From assembly GCA_011033025.1 (NCBI GenBank), contig WFMF01000104.1:186001-250000 (forward strand): DNA of 64,000 nt, read 5' to 3'. Source of the DNA: Beroe forskalii (taxonomy: Eukaryota > Ctenophora > Nuda > Beroida > Beroidae). This document shows, piece by piece, positions 22,816 to 33,400 of this stretch; position 1 is the stretch's first letter, and each line of letters opens with the position of its first letter. The notes under the pieces were generated by a model, which saw only the letters and a list, made by a program, of their open reading frames with translations, searched no databases and had not been told where the DNA came from. Position numbers and translations under genes: made by a program.

Positions 22816-22910
22816 CTCTTTGTCCAGAAGGATAGAGTAGTATTTCTGCATAACCTCAGTACCTAGCTCTGAAACCAGCCCACTTTGCACGGCACTCAAC
22901 ACAATACTAT
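22816..22910 (-). CDS. SMCR8: SMCR8 exon M
   Basis: Acceptor CTTCCCCCTAG, donor GTATAG. Joined in phase 1 it reads DSIVLSAVQSGLVSELG then TEVMQKYYSILLDKE, an amphipathic helical stretch. Confidence 0.6.
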
Positions 22911-23139
22911 CTAGGGGGAAGGTAGTGACTTACAATTATATTATAAACTTACAAAATTTACAAAATAAGATAAAAGCCCGGTATACTTCGATTTAAATGG
23001 GGGAGTATGCCCTGTAAAGCTATAAGTAAAAGGAAGACTGGCTGGTATCATGGCTGTGGTGGGGTCAGTTGCTTTGATTACATCGGTTACATTGAAAATA
23101 ATATGTATATTGTATGTTTGTATATGGAAGACACTCATG

Positions 23140-23195
23140 TGGTTTTATTTGAGTGATAGACAGCACTATGTTAATGATAGACAGCACTATGTTAA
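23140..23195. repeat. Short direct duplication, 24 bp
   Basis: GATAGACAGCACTATGTTAA occurs twice in a row inside an SMCR8 intron. Confidence 0.8.
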
Positions 23196-23293
23196 TCTCC
23201 AAAGACGCATACCATTGAAGTTAGCGGAGACTTTACTCCAATCCACGCCCCATATCCTATGTATCAAATCTCCAGTGTACTTTGGGGCTTTAC

Positions 23294-23333
23294 CTTGCTT
23301 CTTCTCACAGTTGATGAAACTACACAACCCACC
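23294..23333 (-). CDS. SMCR8: SMCR8 exon L (40-bp microexon)
   Basis: Acceptor CCTGCGTCAG, donor GTAAAG. Reads GGLCSFINCEKKQ; phase 0 in, phase 1 out. It is short, but both borders and phases fit K and M. Confidence 0.55.
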
Positions 23334-23390
23334 CTGACGCAGGATAAAAAGTTATAAAATTGAAGGATTTTAAACAAAAATTGAGCAGTA

Positions 23391-25020
23391 ACATTGGTCA
23401 GTAGGGGGTCAGCAGGGATCATAGGGGGTCAGCAGGGGGTCAGTAGGGACTCAGCAGGGAGTCAGTAGTAACTCACCAGGGGGTCAGCAGGGGTTCACCA
23501 GAGGGTCAGTAGGGACTCACCAGGGGGTCAGTAGGGACTCAGCAGGGAGTCAGTAGTAACTCACCAGGGGGTCAGCAGGGGTTCACCAGAGGGTCAGTAG
23601 GGACTCACCAGGGGGTCAGTAGGGGTTCACCAGAGGGTCAGTAGGGACTCAGCAGGGGGTCAGCAGGGGTTCACCAGAGGGTCAGTAGGGACTCAGCAGG
23701 GAGTCAGCAGGGGTTCACCAGAGGGTCAGTAGGGACTCACCAGGGGGTCAGTAGGGACTCACCAGGGAGCGGAGTCAGTAGTAACTCACCAGGGGGTCAG
23801 CAGGGGTTCACCAGAGGGTCAGTAGGGACTCACCAGGGGTCAGTAGGGGTTCACCAGAGGGTCAGTAGGACTCAGCAGGGTCAGTAGGGGGTCAGCAGGG
23901 GTTCACCAGGGGTCAGCAGGGGGTCAGCAGAGGGTCAGTAGGGGTTCACCAGGGGGTCAGTAGGACTCAGGAGTTGACCCAGGGGCTCAGTCAGTAGGGA
24001 CTCAGCAGGGAGTCAGTAGTAACTCACCAGGGGGTCAGCAGGGGTTCACCAGAGGGTCAGTAGGGACTCACCAGGGGGTCAGCAGGGGTTCACCAGAGGG
24101 TCAGTAGGGACTCAGCAGGGAGTCAGTAGTAACTCACCAGGGGGTCAGCAGGGGTTCACCAGAGGGTCAGTAGGGACTCACCAGGGGGTCAGCAGGAGTT
24201 GACCAGGGGGTCAGTAGGGGACGAGAGTCAGTAGTAACTCACCAGGGGGTCAGCAGGGGGGTTCACCAGAGGGTCAGACTCACCAGGGGTCAGCAGGAGT
24301 TGACCAGGGGGTCAGGAAGGGGTTCAGGGATCAAGGTTCAGTAAGGGGTCGGGGTAGGGGGATCAGCAAGGGTCAGTAGGGACTCACCAGGGGGTCAGTA
24401 GGGGTTCACCAGGGGGTCAGTAGGGGTTCACCAGGGGTCAGTAGGGGGTCAGTAGGGACTCACCGGGGGGTCAGCAGGGGTTCACCAGGGCTCAGTAGGG
24501 ATCAGTAGGGGGTCAGCAGGGGTTCAGCAGGGGGTCAGTAGGGGTTCAGTAGGGACTCACGAGGGGGTCAGTAGGGACTCACCAGGGGGTCAGCAGGAGT
24601 GCACCAGGGGGTCAGTAGGGGTTCAGTAGGGGCTCATCAGGGTTCAGTAAGGGGTTCAGTAGGGGATCAGCTGCAGGGGTCAGCAGGGGGTCAGTAGGGA
24701 TCAGCAAGGTTCAGTAAGGGGTCAGCAAGGTTCAGTAAGGGATCAGCAGCGGTTCAGTAAGGGGTCAGCAGGGGTTCAGTAGGGGATCAGCAGGGGTTCA
24801 GTAAGGGGTCAGCAGGGGTTAAGTAGGGGGCCAGCAGGGGTTCAGCAGGGGATCCAGAGGTTCAGTAGGGGTTCAGTAGGGGATCAGCAGGGGTTCAGTA
24901 AGGGGTCAGCAGGGGTTAAGTAGGGGGCCAGCAGGGGTTCAGCAGGGGATCCAGAGGTTCAGTAGGGGTTCAGTAGGGGATCAGCAGGGGTTCAGTAAGG
25001 GGTCAGCAGGGGTTCAGTAA
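23391..25020 (+). repeat. 11/22-bp minisatellite in an SMCR8 intron
   Basis: 1.6 kb of GGTCAGTAGGG and GTTCACCAGGG in alternating order, with GGTCAGCAGGG prevailing at the right end. Higher-order blocks of about 100 bp repeat (e.g. 23400-24300). It fills nearly the whole intron between exons K and L. Confidence 0.95.
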
Positions 25021-25045
25021 CTGCGTTGGTCACAAACTGATTTAC

Positions 25046-25128
25046 CTTAACGAAGGCCTCAACTGATTTCAATGCTGTCTTCGTGCATTGGATCAAGGAG
25101 AACTTAGCGATATCACTCAGAGTCAACT
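25046..25128 (-). CDS. SMCR8: SMCR8 exon K
   Basis: Acceptor GTTCCTTTTCAG, donor GTAAAT. Reads (K)LTLSDIAKFSLIQCTKTAL then KSVEAFVK. Phase 1 in, phase 0 out. Confidence 0.65.
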
Positions 25129-25544
25129 CTGAAAAGGAACTTTCCAATTTTCCAGGGAATTTTCATCAACAACTTTCTAATCATTTTCAGTAATATGATA
25201 GGAATTATCATATTGTGGTAAGTAGCTTGGCAGATTATAGTAAGGGGCAAGTATAGTAGGAAATCGCAACATGAGTTACAGAATAACACGTACTAGAGAG
25301 TAGGGCAGGTGAGGCACGTGGGAGGCACGTCACGAACAGAGACAGGGCGTTCATCAGAGAACAACTCAAGTCGTCGTGACCCACGATTACCAAGCAACGT
25401 CCACTTAGAACAGAGTAGATGCAGTCTTTGTAGACGCCTTCTGAAACAATCAGTCAATAGTCAATAGTGATGGAGTACCAACTGATCAGCATTAACGTGG
25501 GAAATGAGGGCTGTCGACGTACTTTGAATTTGTAAATCACTTAC

Positions 25545-25775
25545 TCAAAGCTCTGCTGAGTCGCATGAGATCCGTCTCTATATCTGTGGGGTTGAGACAG
25601 TTGACTTGCTCTGCTCTGTAGGACAGAGAAGAGCACTTCCCTGCCCTGGCCACCTCCCCTCCTCCACTCCTCCTCTCAGACTCACTCCCAGTCCTACGTC
25701 TACCAAGAGGGTACGAGCTCCTGCTGTCTTCTGACACTCGGCGGTCTTTCTTGAGGGTGTCCCTTCTCTCCCTGC
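25545..25775 (-). CDS. SMCR8: SMCR8 exon J
   Basis: Acceptor CACTTGAATCAG, strong donor GTAAGT. A basic, serine/arginine-rich linker (RERRDTLKKDRRVSEDSRSS, GRRRTGSESERRSGGGE) followed by VNCLNPTDIETDLMRLSRAL. GC-richer than its introns. Phase 1 in and out. Confidence 0.7.
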
Positions 25776-25988
25776 CTGATTCAAGTGGAAATGTTATTCT
25801 AAACTTCTAAGCCCATTTCACCTAGGGGTGTTACGGGGAACCATACAGGTGCCAGGGGTAAAGGGCTACTGGGTTAATTTATATTCCATAATAATAATAA
25901 CCAATATATTATCAATCATCATGTTATAGAAAAGAATTCCAAACAACATCACCACTCCACAACTGTGGTTGAATTTCTCAGTACTCAC

Positions 25989-26097
25989 AAGATTGTGAAG
26001 TAGTGCTAGTGGGGTGATAGGCCGAGATGAAGGGCGGGTCCGAGGGGTTTAGCTTGCACTTCAAGCGAGGGTTGATCAGGATATCATACGACTCCGC
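25989..26097 (-). CDS. SMCR8: SMCR8 exon I
   Basis: Acceptor GATCTCATCAG, donor GTGAGT. Reads AESYDILINPRLKCKLNPSD then PPFISAYHPTSTTSQS. Confidence 0.7.
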
Positions 26098-26304
26098 CTG
26101 ATGAGATCAGCCTTATCAAGATATTAATCAAGTCATTAATAAATATCCATACCAAGTATATCTCCATACAAACAGGTAAATATGAACTTAGATACTTGAA
26201 TACGGTCTTGAATCTTCTTTTAAAGTTTTAATTATTGAAAAATCTTCATTTTGATACTTGGCAATGTACCGACGGCGAAGGCTTTCCAAATTCAAGATTC
26301 AAAC

Positions 26305-26577
26305 CTCGAAAGAGTCGGATGAGACTATCTCCCTCTCAGGTTCAGGAGGTTCTAAGACAATGCCCACCACGGGGCAATGCTCTGTGGGGAAGAAGGTGGA
26401 GTCCCCCACAGAGATCACTTCTGCTGTGGACTGTCTGCTGTATGCTGTCTTGTAGAAGCTAGAAGTCCCTGTGTGGGTGGCGGGCGCGTCTGCTGTGTCC
26501 TCGGAAAAAGTGGACATATTCTCCTCATCCTGAGAGGAGGCAGCCCGACTCGAGTACGAGGTGACGTCAGAGAGGTC
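26305..26577 (-). CDS. SMCR8: SMCR8 exon H (acidic Ser/Thr-rich linker)
   Basis: Acceptor GATGCTTCTCAG, donor GTTTGA (weak). 91 codons: DLSDVTSYSSRAASSQDEEN, MSTFSEDTADAPATHTG, then a P/E-rich end. The opening resembles human SMCR8 YSDTTSYVSSVASTSSD in the linker before the DENN region. Likely disordered and phosphorylated. Confidence 0.65.
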
Positions 26578-26725
26578 CTGAGAAGCATCATGGAGGCAAT
26601 GAAACAGGGGGCTACAAAATGACCTGAGAGTGTACTGAAGCACTGAGGTTTCTTAAATTCCCTAAGAGGTGCGAAGCACCACATTAAGGGGAATTAGAAT
26701 TCTACTTATCAAAGCCATCACCTAC

Positions 26726-26776
26726 CAGGAGTAAAGAGCGATCATCATTCTCTAAGTAGAAGGAAGGAGTCGGACA
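26726..26776 (-). CDS. SMCR8: SMCR8 exon G (51 bp)
   Basis: Acceptor TATCCTTTTCAG, donor GTAGGT. Reads CPTPSFYLENDDRSLLL; phase 0 both sides. Confidence 0.6.
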
Positions 26777-26884
26777 CTGAAAAGGATATGAAATGATTGT
26801 TATTATTTACAAAGTATCAGATCATTATGAGATAATGTTTGAAATGATACACTCTAGAAAAAAGCTACAAGAATTTTCACTCAC

Positions 26885-26975
26885 TTGCAAGAGGTACCTC
26901 CCGAGAGTTAGGGCTGGGTGGGGTGAAGTTGCTTGGCTTTCTCCCCTTTTAATGGTCCCCCTCCTTCCTCCACTT
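26885..26975 (-). CDS. SMCR8: SMCR8 exon F
   Basis: Acceptor CTGCTCTACAG, donor GTGAGT. Reads SGGRRGTIKRGESQATSPHP then ALTLGRYLLQ. RGTIK echoes RGTIKPG in exon E, perhaps an old exon duplication. Confidence 0.6.
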
Positions 26976-27143
26976 CTGTAGAGCAGACACAACGACCTGT
27001 TCAAATTGTTAGCTGCACTCACATACACTACAGCCGAGAGTTAGCTGCCAACAAAATGCTGCGATAAGATACCAGGTGCATGCTAACATGCTACTATCTC
27101 ACCAGTCAAAATAAGCAGTTTTTTGCATAAACATTTGTATAAC

Positions 27144-27237
27144 CTTCTTAGGAATCTGTAGGCAACAGGAACTAGCTTCCTCATAGACCGCAGCAACTCA
27201 GCTCCTGGTTTAATGGTCCCTCTGTGTCTAATGAACC
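27144..27237 (-). CDS. SMCR8: SMCR8 exon E
   Basis: Acceptor TTTTCCCGTCAG, donor GTTATA (weak). Reads FIRHRGTIKPGAELLRSMRK then LVPVAYRFLRR, a basic helical stretch. Confidence 0.6.
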
Positions 27238-27444
27238 CTGACGGGAAAACATACATATATATGTTTAGAGTTTACTCTAAAGGTTCAATTTAAACTTTGA
27301 ATTTAAATTCAATTTAAACTTTGAATCAAATTGTTCATGCAGAGTTAATATCCTTATATTATGTTCAGTTGCTCAGCAGTTAAAAATGAGAATATTAAAT
27401 CAATTTGAGCATATTTGAATATAATAATATTAATGTGAACTTAC

Positions 27445-27634
27445 TATTTTTCAAACTGATAGGCAAGCTACGTGAGCGCTCAATCTTGCGAGGAGAAGCT
27501 AGACATGATTTAGGAAACTTTGAACTGTGAACGTGGAGATCGTCGTGGAAATCCCCCTTAGAGGAAGGCTTAATCGGGAGGGGTAAAGAGTGGACTTTTT
27601 CCATTTCCTTCAGCCACCACGCTATTTGGTCGCT
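27445..27634 (-). CDS. SMCR8: SMCR8 exon D
   Basis: Acceptor TTGTCTCTCAG, donor GTAAGT. Reads SDQIAWWLKEMEKVHSLPLP and SCLASPRKIERSRSLPISLK. Phase 0 in (fits exon C), phase 1 out. Confidence 0.65.
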
Positions 27635-27639
27635 CTGAG

Positions 27640-27722
27640 AGACAATTCCATTATAATTATACCAACTCCATATGCAGTACCTACAATTCCATTATAATTA
27701 TACCAATATGCAGTACCTACTT
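27640..27722 (+). repeat. Short direct duplication (~38 bp)
   Basis: CAATTCCATTATAATTATAC...ATATGCAGTACCTA occurs twice in tandem, in the SMCR8 C-D intron. The rest of that intron (27723-28106) holds only unsupported frames. Confidence 0.8.
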
Positions 27723-28106
27723 ATAAGCTCATGTAATTGTATGTGCAATATATTATGTAAGTTTTAGAGCATAAGACAAACTCGCAGAAAATATAGATGT
27801 CTAATGTCTGTGAGAGCTGAGAGCGCATATCTATATAACATTTTTCCCAAAAACCAAGAAGGATTTGGTTGTATTGGTCCGCGCCTGCATACGGGAAAAC
27901 GAAAAAATAAGAATTGTGCCAGCAGGCGCAATTCTTGTCTCTTTTTCTTACATAAGTACATAATGCAGGGGATTACCGCTCTGGCCAATGCGTTAAAAGG
28001 TTTAACAGAATCTACAAGATTGTGATTATTGATACAGTTTTCTAGATGTACCAATAACTCAATAATAGATATGCATATTGTGTGTAGTGCTGTTCAGGGA
28101 AGCAAC

Positions 28107-28288
28107 CTCTATAACATCGTTGATGAACTCCTTCTGTTTCTCGCACATCTCACTGTGAAACACCACCCTGTTTTCTGCGTGACAAACACTTGCTATAGTT
28201 CCAAATGTTGCCTTGATCACCTCCATGTTTTGGAAGATGTAGTCACTGGTAAGCGATATGAATGCCAGAAGGAAGATTCTGCAATAAC
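28107..28288 (-). CDS. SMCR8: SMCR8 exon C (longin region)
   Basis: Acceptor CATCCCTCCAG; with the G from exon B it reads G-YCRIFLLAFISLTSDYIFQ, then NMEVIKATFGTIASVCHAEN and EMCEKQKEFINDVIE. It aligns residue by residue with human SMCR8 FVRPFCMAYISADQHKIMQQ...ASECLKTGN...ELEKKLKDL. The donor chosen (GAG|GTTGCT) is weak; reading on would add about fifteen residues to a stop. Confidence 0.8.
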
Positions 28289-28915
28289 CTGGAGGGATGA
28301 TTCATCTTTTTAAATTTTTCGTTAATTTTTTTTAAACTTTACAACACTACTTTATACTTTTACTCCTCCCTCCTCCCAGACTCCCAACACCATCTACGAG
28401 ATCAGCTGCCTCGACTGCCCCGCCAAGTACAACGGACAGACCTACCGCCCCCTCCTCGACAGAATGAAAGAACACGAGAGATGCTACAGACTGAACAACG
28501 CAGTTGACGACACTACAGACAGAGTGAAATCTGCTCCAGCTCATCACTCCCTCACCACCGGACACAACATTGCCTGGAACGACATCCACATCCTCAAGTC
28601 CTCCCTCCCGCTCCCACCTAGACCTGACAGAACAGGCTGCCATAGCCACTAGGAAACCATCTATGAACAGAACAGACAGCGCTCCAAAGTGCAGCACCCT
28701 GTGGAACCCCATCCTCCCCAAGATCTCCTCAACCTTCAGAACTACTGAATCAGGAATCCTCTTCCCTAACTACTGACACCATTTTTCTTGTTTATGTTAT
28801 TAGTGTTATTGTATTTGATTATCCCGTCACCTGATCACTCACACCCACCACCCATCCCCCACTCCCTGACACCACTCATTTCATTTATAAGCATCCTCTC
28901 ACCTTCCATCTTCAG

Positions 28916-28945
28916 CTGACGACGATAATCACATGATTTTCGAAA
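28916..28945 (+). ncRNA. Hammerhead-like core 1 in PLE tail
   Basis: CTGACGA, a stem of GATAATCA/TGATTTTC type, then GAAA: the CUGANGA...GAAA core of hammerhead ribozymes, which are known in Penelope-like elements. An extra base sits between core and stem. Folding is by eye; activity unknown. Confidence 0.5.
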
Positions 28946-29027
28946 GCTCCTGATTTAAAGTTTATCGTATCATTTAAACGTTTTAACTTGCTCCCTAAGT
29001 AATACTATTACTAATTAAATTTGAGAC

Positions 29028-29052
29028 CTGAAGATGTCGTAGAACGACGAAA
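29028..29052 (+). ncRNA. Hammerhead-like core 2 in PLE tail
   Basis: CTGAAGA, then GTCGT-AGA-ACGAC stem II, then GAAA. The stem is perfect. Same extra base before the stem as in core 1, which suggests a shared design. Confidence 0.55.
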
Positions 29053-29130
29053 TTGATTGTCATTAAAGAACCACATCGTTTACATTTGTATCTGTACCAT
29101 TGAGTCAAAAGAGAATTAATAAATTACTCA

Positions 29131-29880
29131 TCAATTTTCGTAGAATACTTAAGTAAAGAAGTAAGAATCTACTTAACATCACTCTAGAAAATTTTGATAT
29201 GGTAGTTATTTAGGGGGGGGGCTCCCTCAAACCCACAACTCCTAGAAATAAAACCCCCATTGGCAATTCTTATATCCACTTGGGGGTTAAATTAACCCGC
29301 CCCCCTCCAAAAAAAATTTAACCCCCTATCAACACCAAAAACGATTCTGGAATCTGGATGGGCAACCATCCATAGTATGGTCTCAGGGAAGCACAAAAAT
29401 TAGGCAAAAAAGGTACCAATTGAAAAAAAGCAATAATGGTACAATTGTAATAAGTTGCCAAAAATCACAATTAAAATTGGTAGGTACCATTTCAAAAAGA
29501 AGAGTTTGAAAATTGAAAGCAAAATAAGGTACAATTTGAAAATGATGTGAAAAATCAGAAAAGAAAACGTTACAATTTGAGAAAAATGACAGAAATCAAG
29601 AACAAAATTGCCAATTGGTACCATTTGAAAAAGTTTCCCTTATTTATTTAAGTAAGTAATATATTCTGCCACCCAGAAGTAAGCTCCCTTAAACCCCCTA
29701 ACCCCCCAAATTGTTATTGCGACATATGTGATTATACAGCCAAGATTTAGACTCCTATTCGCGATTGAGATGCACATTAGTGCATATTGTAAGAGGGTCA
29801 AGGGGTAGCCTAGTTCAATAATCAATATGCAGTATGCACAATATGCAGTATGCACAATATGCAGTATGCACAATATGCAT
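29131..29880. repeat. Low-complexity AT-rich stretch with small tandem repeats
   Basis: 29400-29640 repeats GGTACCA(A/T)TT(G/T)AAAA motifs every ~45-50 bp. 29822-29880 has about four units of ATATGCAGTATGCAC. No coding signal. Confidence 0.7.
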
Positions 29881-29967
29881 CGAAATGATAGCCTATAGTT
29901 ATATTATAAGGTGAGCAGAATATATAAGTATGCATTTATTAAGCATGCATAACATGATTGTGAAATG

Positions 29968-30048
29968 TCGGTCGTATGAAAGTATACCTGGGGTTCACCA
30001 GAGGTCATTAGGGGTCCATGGTATGCTATACTTTCATACGACCCAAAA
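29968..30048. repeat. Hairpin with GTCGTATGAAAGTATA arms
   Basis: TCGTATGAAAGTATACC pairs with GCTATACTTTCATACGA 50 bp later. Possibly a tiny inverted-repeat element. Confidence 0.7.
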
Positions 30049-30104
30049 GTCAGGTGTGATATGATGGCAATGTAGCAGTACAAGTAGTAAAAGATTCAGG
30101 ACTG

Positions 30105-30185
30105 GTTGGGCTGCGCTTGGTTGAGTGGACAAAAGCTCTGCCTGTCATTTATGACATCTAGGGTTCGAGTCTAGGGGATATCCTC
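30105..30185 (+). repeat. tRNA-like sequence (possible SINE head)
   Basis: TTGGTTGAGTGG matches the Pol III A box and GGGTTCGAGTC the B box, about 35 bp apart as in tRNAs. The acceptor arms do not pair, so this is not a working tRNA. Probably a tRNA-derived SINE or tRNA relic. Confidence 0.5.
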
Positions 30186-30429
30186 ACTCATAATTAGCGG
30201 TAAACGTGCCAAGCTAACATTGGTAGTCCCCTTTTTCCGATTCTAATACTACTGATATGCAAGGACGCATAGAGTTTATACTCGTTAATGACTCTAAATT
30301 GATAAAAATCAGGGAACCTTGTAACTTTGTAATAAGTCATATAAAAGCTCTGTGTCTTAGCCATATAAGCATATCCTGTAAGGCAGCCGTTTACTAGGAA
30401 AGGTATGAGTGCTGCAAAGCAGCCACATA

Positions 30430-30889
30430 TCTTAATTATAATTTCGTAAGTGTGTATGGATTTTGTGTCGGCGTGTGTGTGGATTATTGTGTCGGCATCA
30501 TAGATTAGAATGGGAAAACCGTGTGTATGGACACTGTGTCGGCGTGTGTGTGGATTTTGTGTCGGCGTGTGTATGGGCCATTGTGTCGGCATCATAGATT
30601 AGAATGGGAAAACCGTGTGTATGGACACTGTGTCGGCGTGTGTATGGGTTTGTGTCGGCATGCACGTGCAGATAGTGGGAAATGCTTGCGTTGCTATGGT
30701 TACATGAGAAGTGTGTGAATTTCATTTCTTGATTTAGGGATTTTGTTACGCTATTTCCCTGAATAAGTTTGGATCTGATTCGAATTTTTCAATGCGGTAA
30801 AAAGTTTTTTTTGTTTCATTAATTTGAACGGCATAGGTCCGAAATTTGCGAGTGTGATGCTGCGGAGCAGCGCCAAACGGGCCTGCTAG
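30430..30889 (+). mobile_element. Helitron with internal VNTR, 460 bp
   Basis: Begins TCTTAATTATAATTTCG after an A and ends CCAAACGGGCCTGCTAG before T (hairpin partly lost). Interior 30450-30665 repeats GTGTATGGACACTGTGTCGG units. Lies in the SMCR8 A-B/B-C region, antisense to the gene. Confidence 0.8.
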
Positions 30890-31560
30890 TTTGCCATAAT
30901 TTAAACGCCTTTCAAGAACCGCATCAATTTGGCTGCTTAAAACTTTAATACTTTAATAGCCTCATAATGATCAAATAAAGCCATATAACAGCCATTTAAA
31001 GGCTGCTCAATGCCCGTACTACGTCCACATATAATAAGCCATATAACGGCTGCAGAACAGCCATATAATAATATAGAGTTACTCACCGAATAAGTGTGAA
31101 GTAACATGATTTATGCCACGAGCGAAGCGAGTTGCGTAAATTGCATTATTCACCGAAGCCGAAGGCTGAGTTGAATTATGATTTGTTTTCAACGAGGGCG
31201 AAGCCTGAGTTAAAAACAAGCTGTTACTTCACACTTATGAGTTGTGTAACGATATTATTCACCAAGTGTACAAAAGTACAAAGCTTTGAGCCTTTAAAAG
31301 GCTGAGATTTTTAGCATTCTGCACAGTTCACAGCAGAAAAGGACGTTCTTTAGTATCACTTTGTTTTGGTGTAGAGCAATTATCTATTGATCAGTCAAGG
31401 TAGCAGTGTGCCAGCTCTCCCAGCAGAAAAGGACGTTCTGTAGTATCACTTATTTGGCCCAAGTGTTGAATAACATCATGAAAATGGCAAATAACACGGT
31501 GTAAGAGTGGAGTAACATCTTAACATGGTAAAAGTGTGCAATAATACTGTCAAAAGGGTG
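30890..31560. repeat. Intron stretch with CGAAGC-type hairpins and a 90-bp duplication
   Basis: 31117-31215 carries GAGCGAAGCGAG, GAAGCCGAAGGCTGAG and GAGGGCGAAGCCTGAG hairpins, related in style to those at 52.7 and 59.8 kb. CAGCAGAAAAGGACGTTCT occurs at about 31335 and 31428. No coding signal. Confidence 0.6.
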
Positions 31561-31686
31561 GAGTAATACGACAAAAAACTCAAATTAGCACGTTTTTATT
31601 CAACCAGAATAACCACATGGTGAATAATAACAAATGCAAGATAGTATGATAAGTGCACCATCGTACTGCTGAAAACAAGCACTCAC

Positions 31687-31833
31687 CTCTGGCTTTGATA
31701 TCATGCAAGTTGAAGAAGTGAACAAATGCTGATTTTTTGGACTTAGTTTGTTGGTAGAGCATAGAAGTGTCAGCAGGAGAGTATGCAGGAACCCCGGCAT
31801 GAGTGCCAGTGTAGTCAACAGCCATAACTTGTA
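31687..31833 (-). CDS. SMCR8: SMCR8 exon B (longin region)
   Basis: Acceptor TTGCTTTCCAG, donor GTGAGT. Joined to exon A it reads NNFLVQVMAVDYTGTHAGVP and, later, SAFVHFFNLHDIKARG. Both blocks are diagnostic of SMCR8. The loop between them is of similar length to human. Confidence 0.88.
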
Positions 31834-31860
31834 CTGGAAAGCAATATGTTGTGCCAATAG

Positions 31861-32105
31861 GAGTTTTATAGTATTATTTCATTAATATGAAGATATCACA
31901 ATCAATCATAATAAAGACCATAGCTGCCGAATCTTGAAAATTCTTCTTGAAAATACCATTTGAAAGAGGGCAAATTTCATGACTATATTCTGGAAATTTA
32001 GATGGAGACCCTTTTTGGGCATCAACTGAAAAATGCAAACCAAGACAGTGCTTATTAGGTAAATTTCAAGAATTGTAAGAATACCTAATTTTCAGAATTA
32101 TCAGT
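31861..32105. other. Intron sequence, nothing recognised
   Basis: AT-rich, no repeat or frame of note. Confidence 0.4.
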
Positions 32106-32108
32106 TAA

Positions 32109-32905
32109 CTAGCAGGCCCGTTGGAATGGGCCTGCAAACACACAGCTCACTCAGCGCTGTTACGCAGCACCTTGTTCGCAAATTGTTAACATTACCATTC
32201 AAATTGATTGTATACTTTTTATCGCATCAAAAAATTTCAATCAGATCCAAAATTTTAGTTATATGAGTTTTAGAATTTTATGAAGGAGCAGAGAGAAACA
32301 TAGTTAGAAGGTCTCAGTCGTGCGTGCTAACCCTGTGACTTTTGTTCCGTTTTGATTGCAAAGTTGTTAATTCTGGCAACTGATTCTCATACTGACATCG
32401 GGCAATTTCGTTTTGTTCACATTGGTCCCGGCGAGGAAAGCTGTTTTCGTATAAATCTGCTTCACCTATATTCGACTGAATTGTACACTTTTGTAAACCT
32501 TAGATTGCTAAACCACAGTTGCTACTATTATCTTATTATCACCAACTCAGCATTGATAATCCACCGACCTCTGCCACAGTTTTATGAAAACAATCCATCT
32601 GAAATATCCTCCGTTACTAAATGTCCATTCTCCATCTCGAGATCTTGAATTTGAAGTTAATGAAACGTCAAATTTTCAAAAACTTCTGCAATACAGCATT
32701 TAAGAGAAGTTGCCCAATAAAAAACACTCGCATAGAACTGATCATAATCTGCACGTGCACTAAAATTGGTTTCAATAGCAACGGCACCTCTTTTCTCCCG
32801 TTTGCATTCGTTTCTCTTGATATTTTCTTGGCAAGCTCAAATTTAATAGTGTACGGCGGCACAGAAAGACATAATTCACATGCTCTTACGAAATTATAAT
32901 TAAGA
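32109..32905 (-). mobile_element. Helitron, long form, minus strand
   Basis: 797 bp. On the minus strand it starts TCTTAATTATAATTTCG and ends in the family hairpin (loop enlarged by AATG) and CTAG, followed by T. Interior colinear with copies at 4233-5043 and 5044-5848. Confidence 0.85.
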
Positions 32906-32915
32906 ATATGGGTTA

Positions 32916-33400
32916 CTAGCAGGCCCAATGGGCCTGCTAATACATAGCTCACTCGGCGGCACTATGCGCCGCCTCGTTCGCAAACTTCGTCCAATGCAAT
33001 TCACAACACATCGAAGAATTTCCATCAGAACTGATCCAGAAATAAAGCGCAGATTGGACTTTCTGAGTTTCTGCTCCAACATTTCGCTCCGTACAAAGAA
33101 TTGAGTCCCATGTCTGATTTAGTGATTCGTCATAGTTTCAAGACTTTTTAATTTCTCCATTGAATCATGCTTTTACCGCATCAAAAAATTACAATCAGTT
33201 CAAAAGTTATGAACATCAACGCAATTGAAACACCATTACACAGAAATGATCGTACGCGCAAATCCTAGTTGCACATGTTGCCATAGCAACACGCGCAATT
33301 CTTAAAAAACTGCACGTGGGCGTGCAAAAGTGACAACAAAGTTACAGAAAACGACACACAAAGTTACGAAAAACGCCTACAAATTACAGAGACGGGGAAA
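32916..33400 (-). mobile_element. Helitron, minus strand, 5' end uncertain
   Basis: 3' end at 32916 with AGCAGGCCCATTGGGCCTGC hairpin and CTAG. The interior carries the GCATCAAAAAATT segment and the usual CATAGCAAC/GCGCGCAATT block, shared with short-form copies. The 5' border is not clear; the limit given is approximate. Confidence 0.65.

Larger units (their letters stand above)
28360..29130 (+). mobile_element. Penelope-like element 3' end (GIY-YIG + tail)
   Basis: Plus-strand frames carry TIYEISCLDCPAKYNGQTYR (variant GIY-YIG core with CxxC), LLDRMKEHERCY and, in a second frame, LTEQAAIATRKPSMN: the C-terminal endonuclease of a PLE. A non-coding tail with two hammerhead-like cores follows. 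The copy lacks reverse transcriptase and has at least one frame break, so it is a relic. It lies antisense in the SMCR8 B-C intron. Confidence 0.8.

Noticed and set aside
25537-25784. Stand-alone 66-68 codon gene
   Set aside because: It is exon J of SMCR8, bounded by good splice sites; no own start is needed.
27764-28054. 96-codon minus frame as an SMCR8 exon
   Set aside because: It overlaps no conserved part and its borders do not fit the phase between exons C and D.
31320-31460. SMCR8 exon continuing as RPFLL after exon B
   Set aside because: The sequence is duplicated and soon hits a stop; exon C at 28288 gives a full-length match in the right phase.
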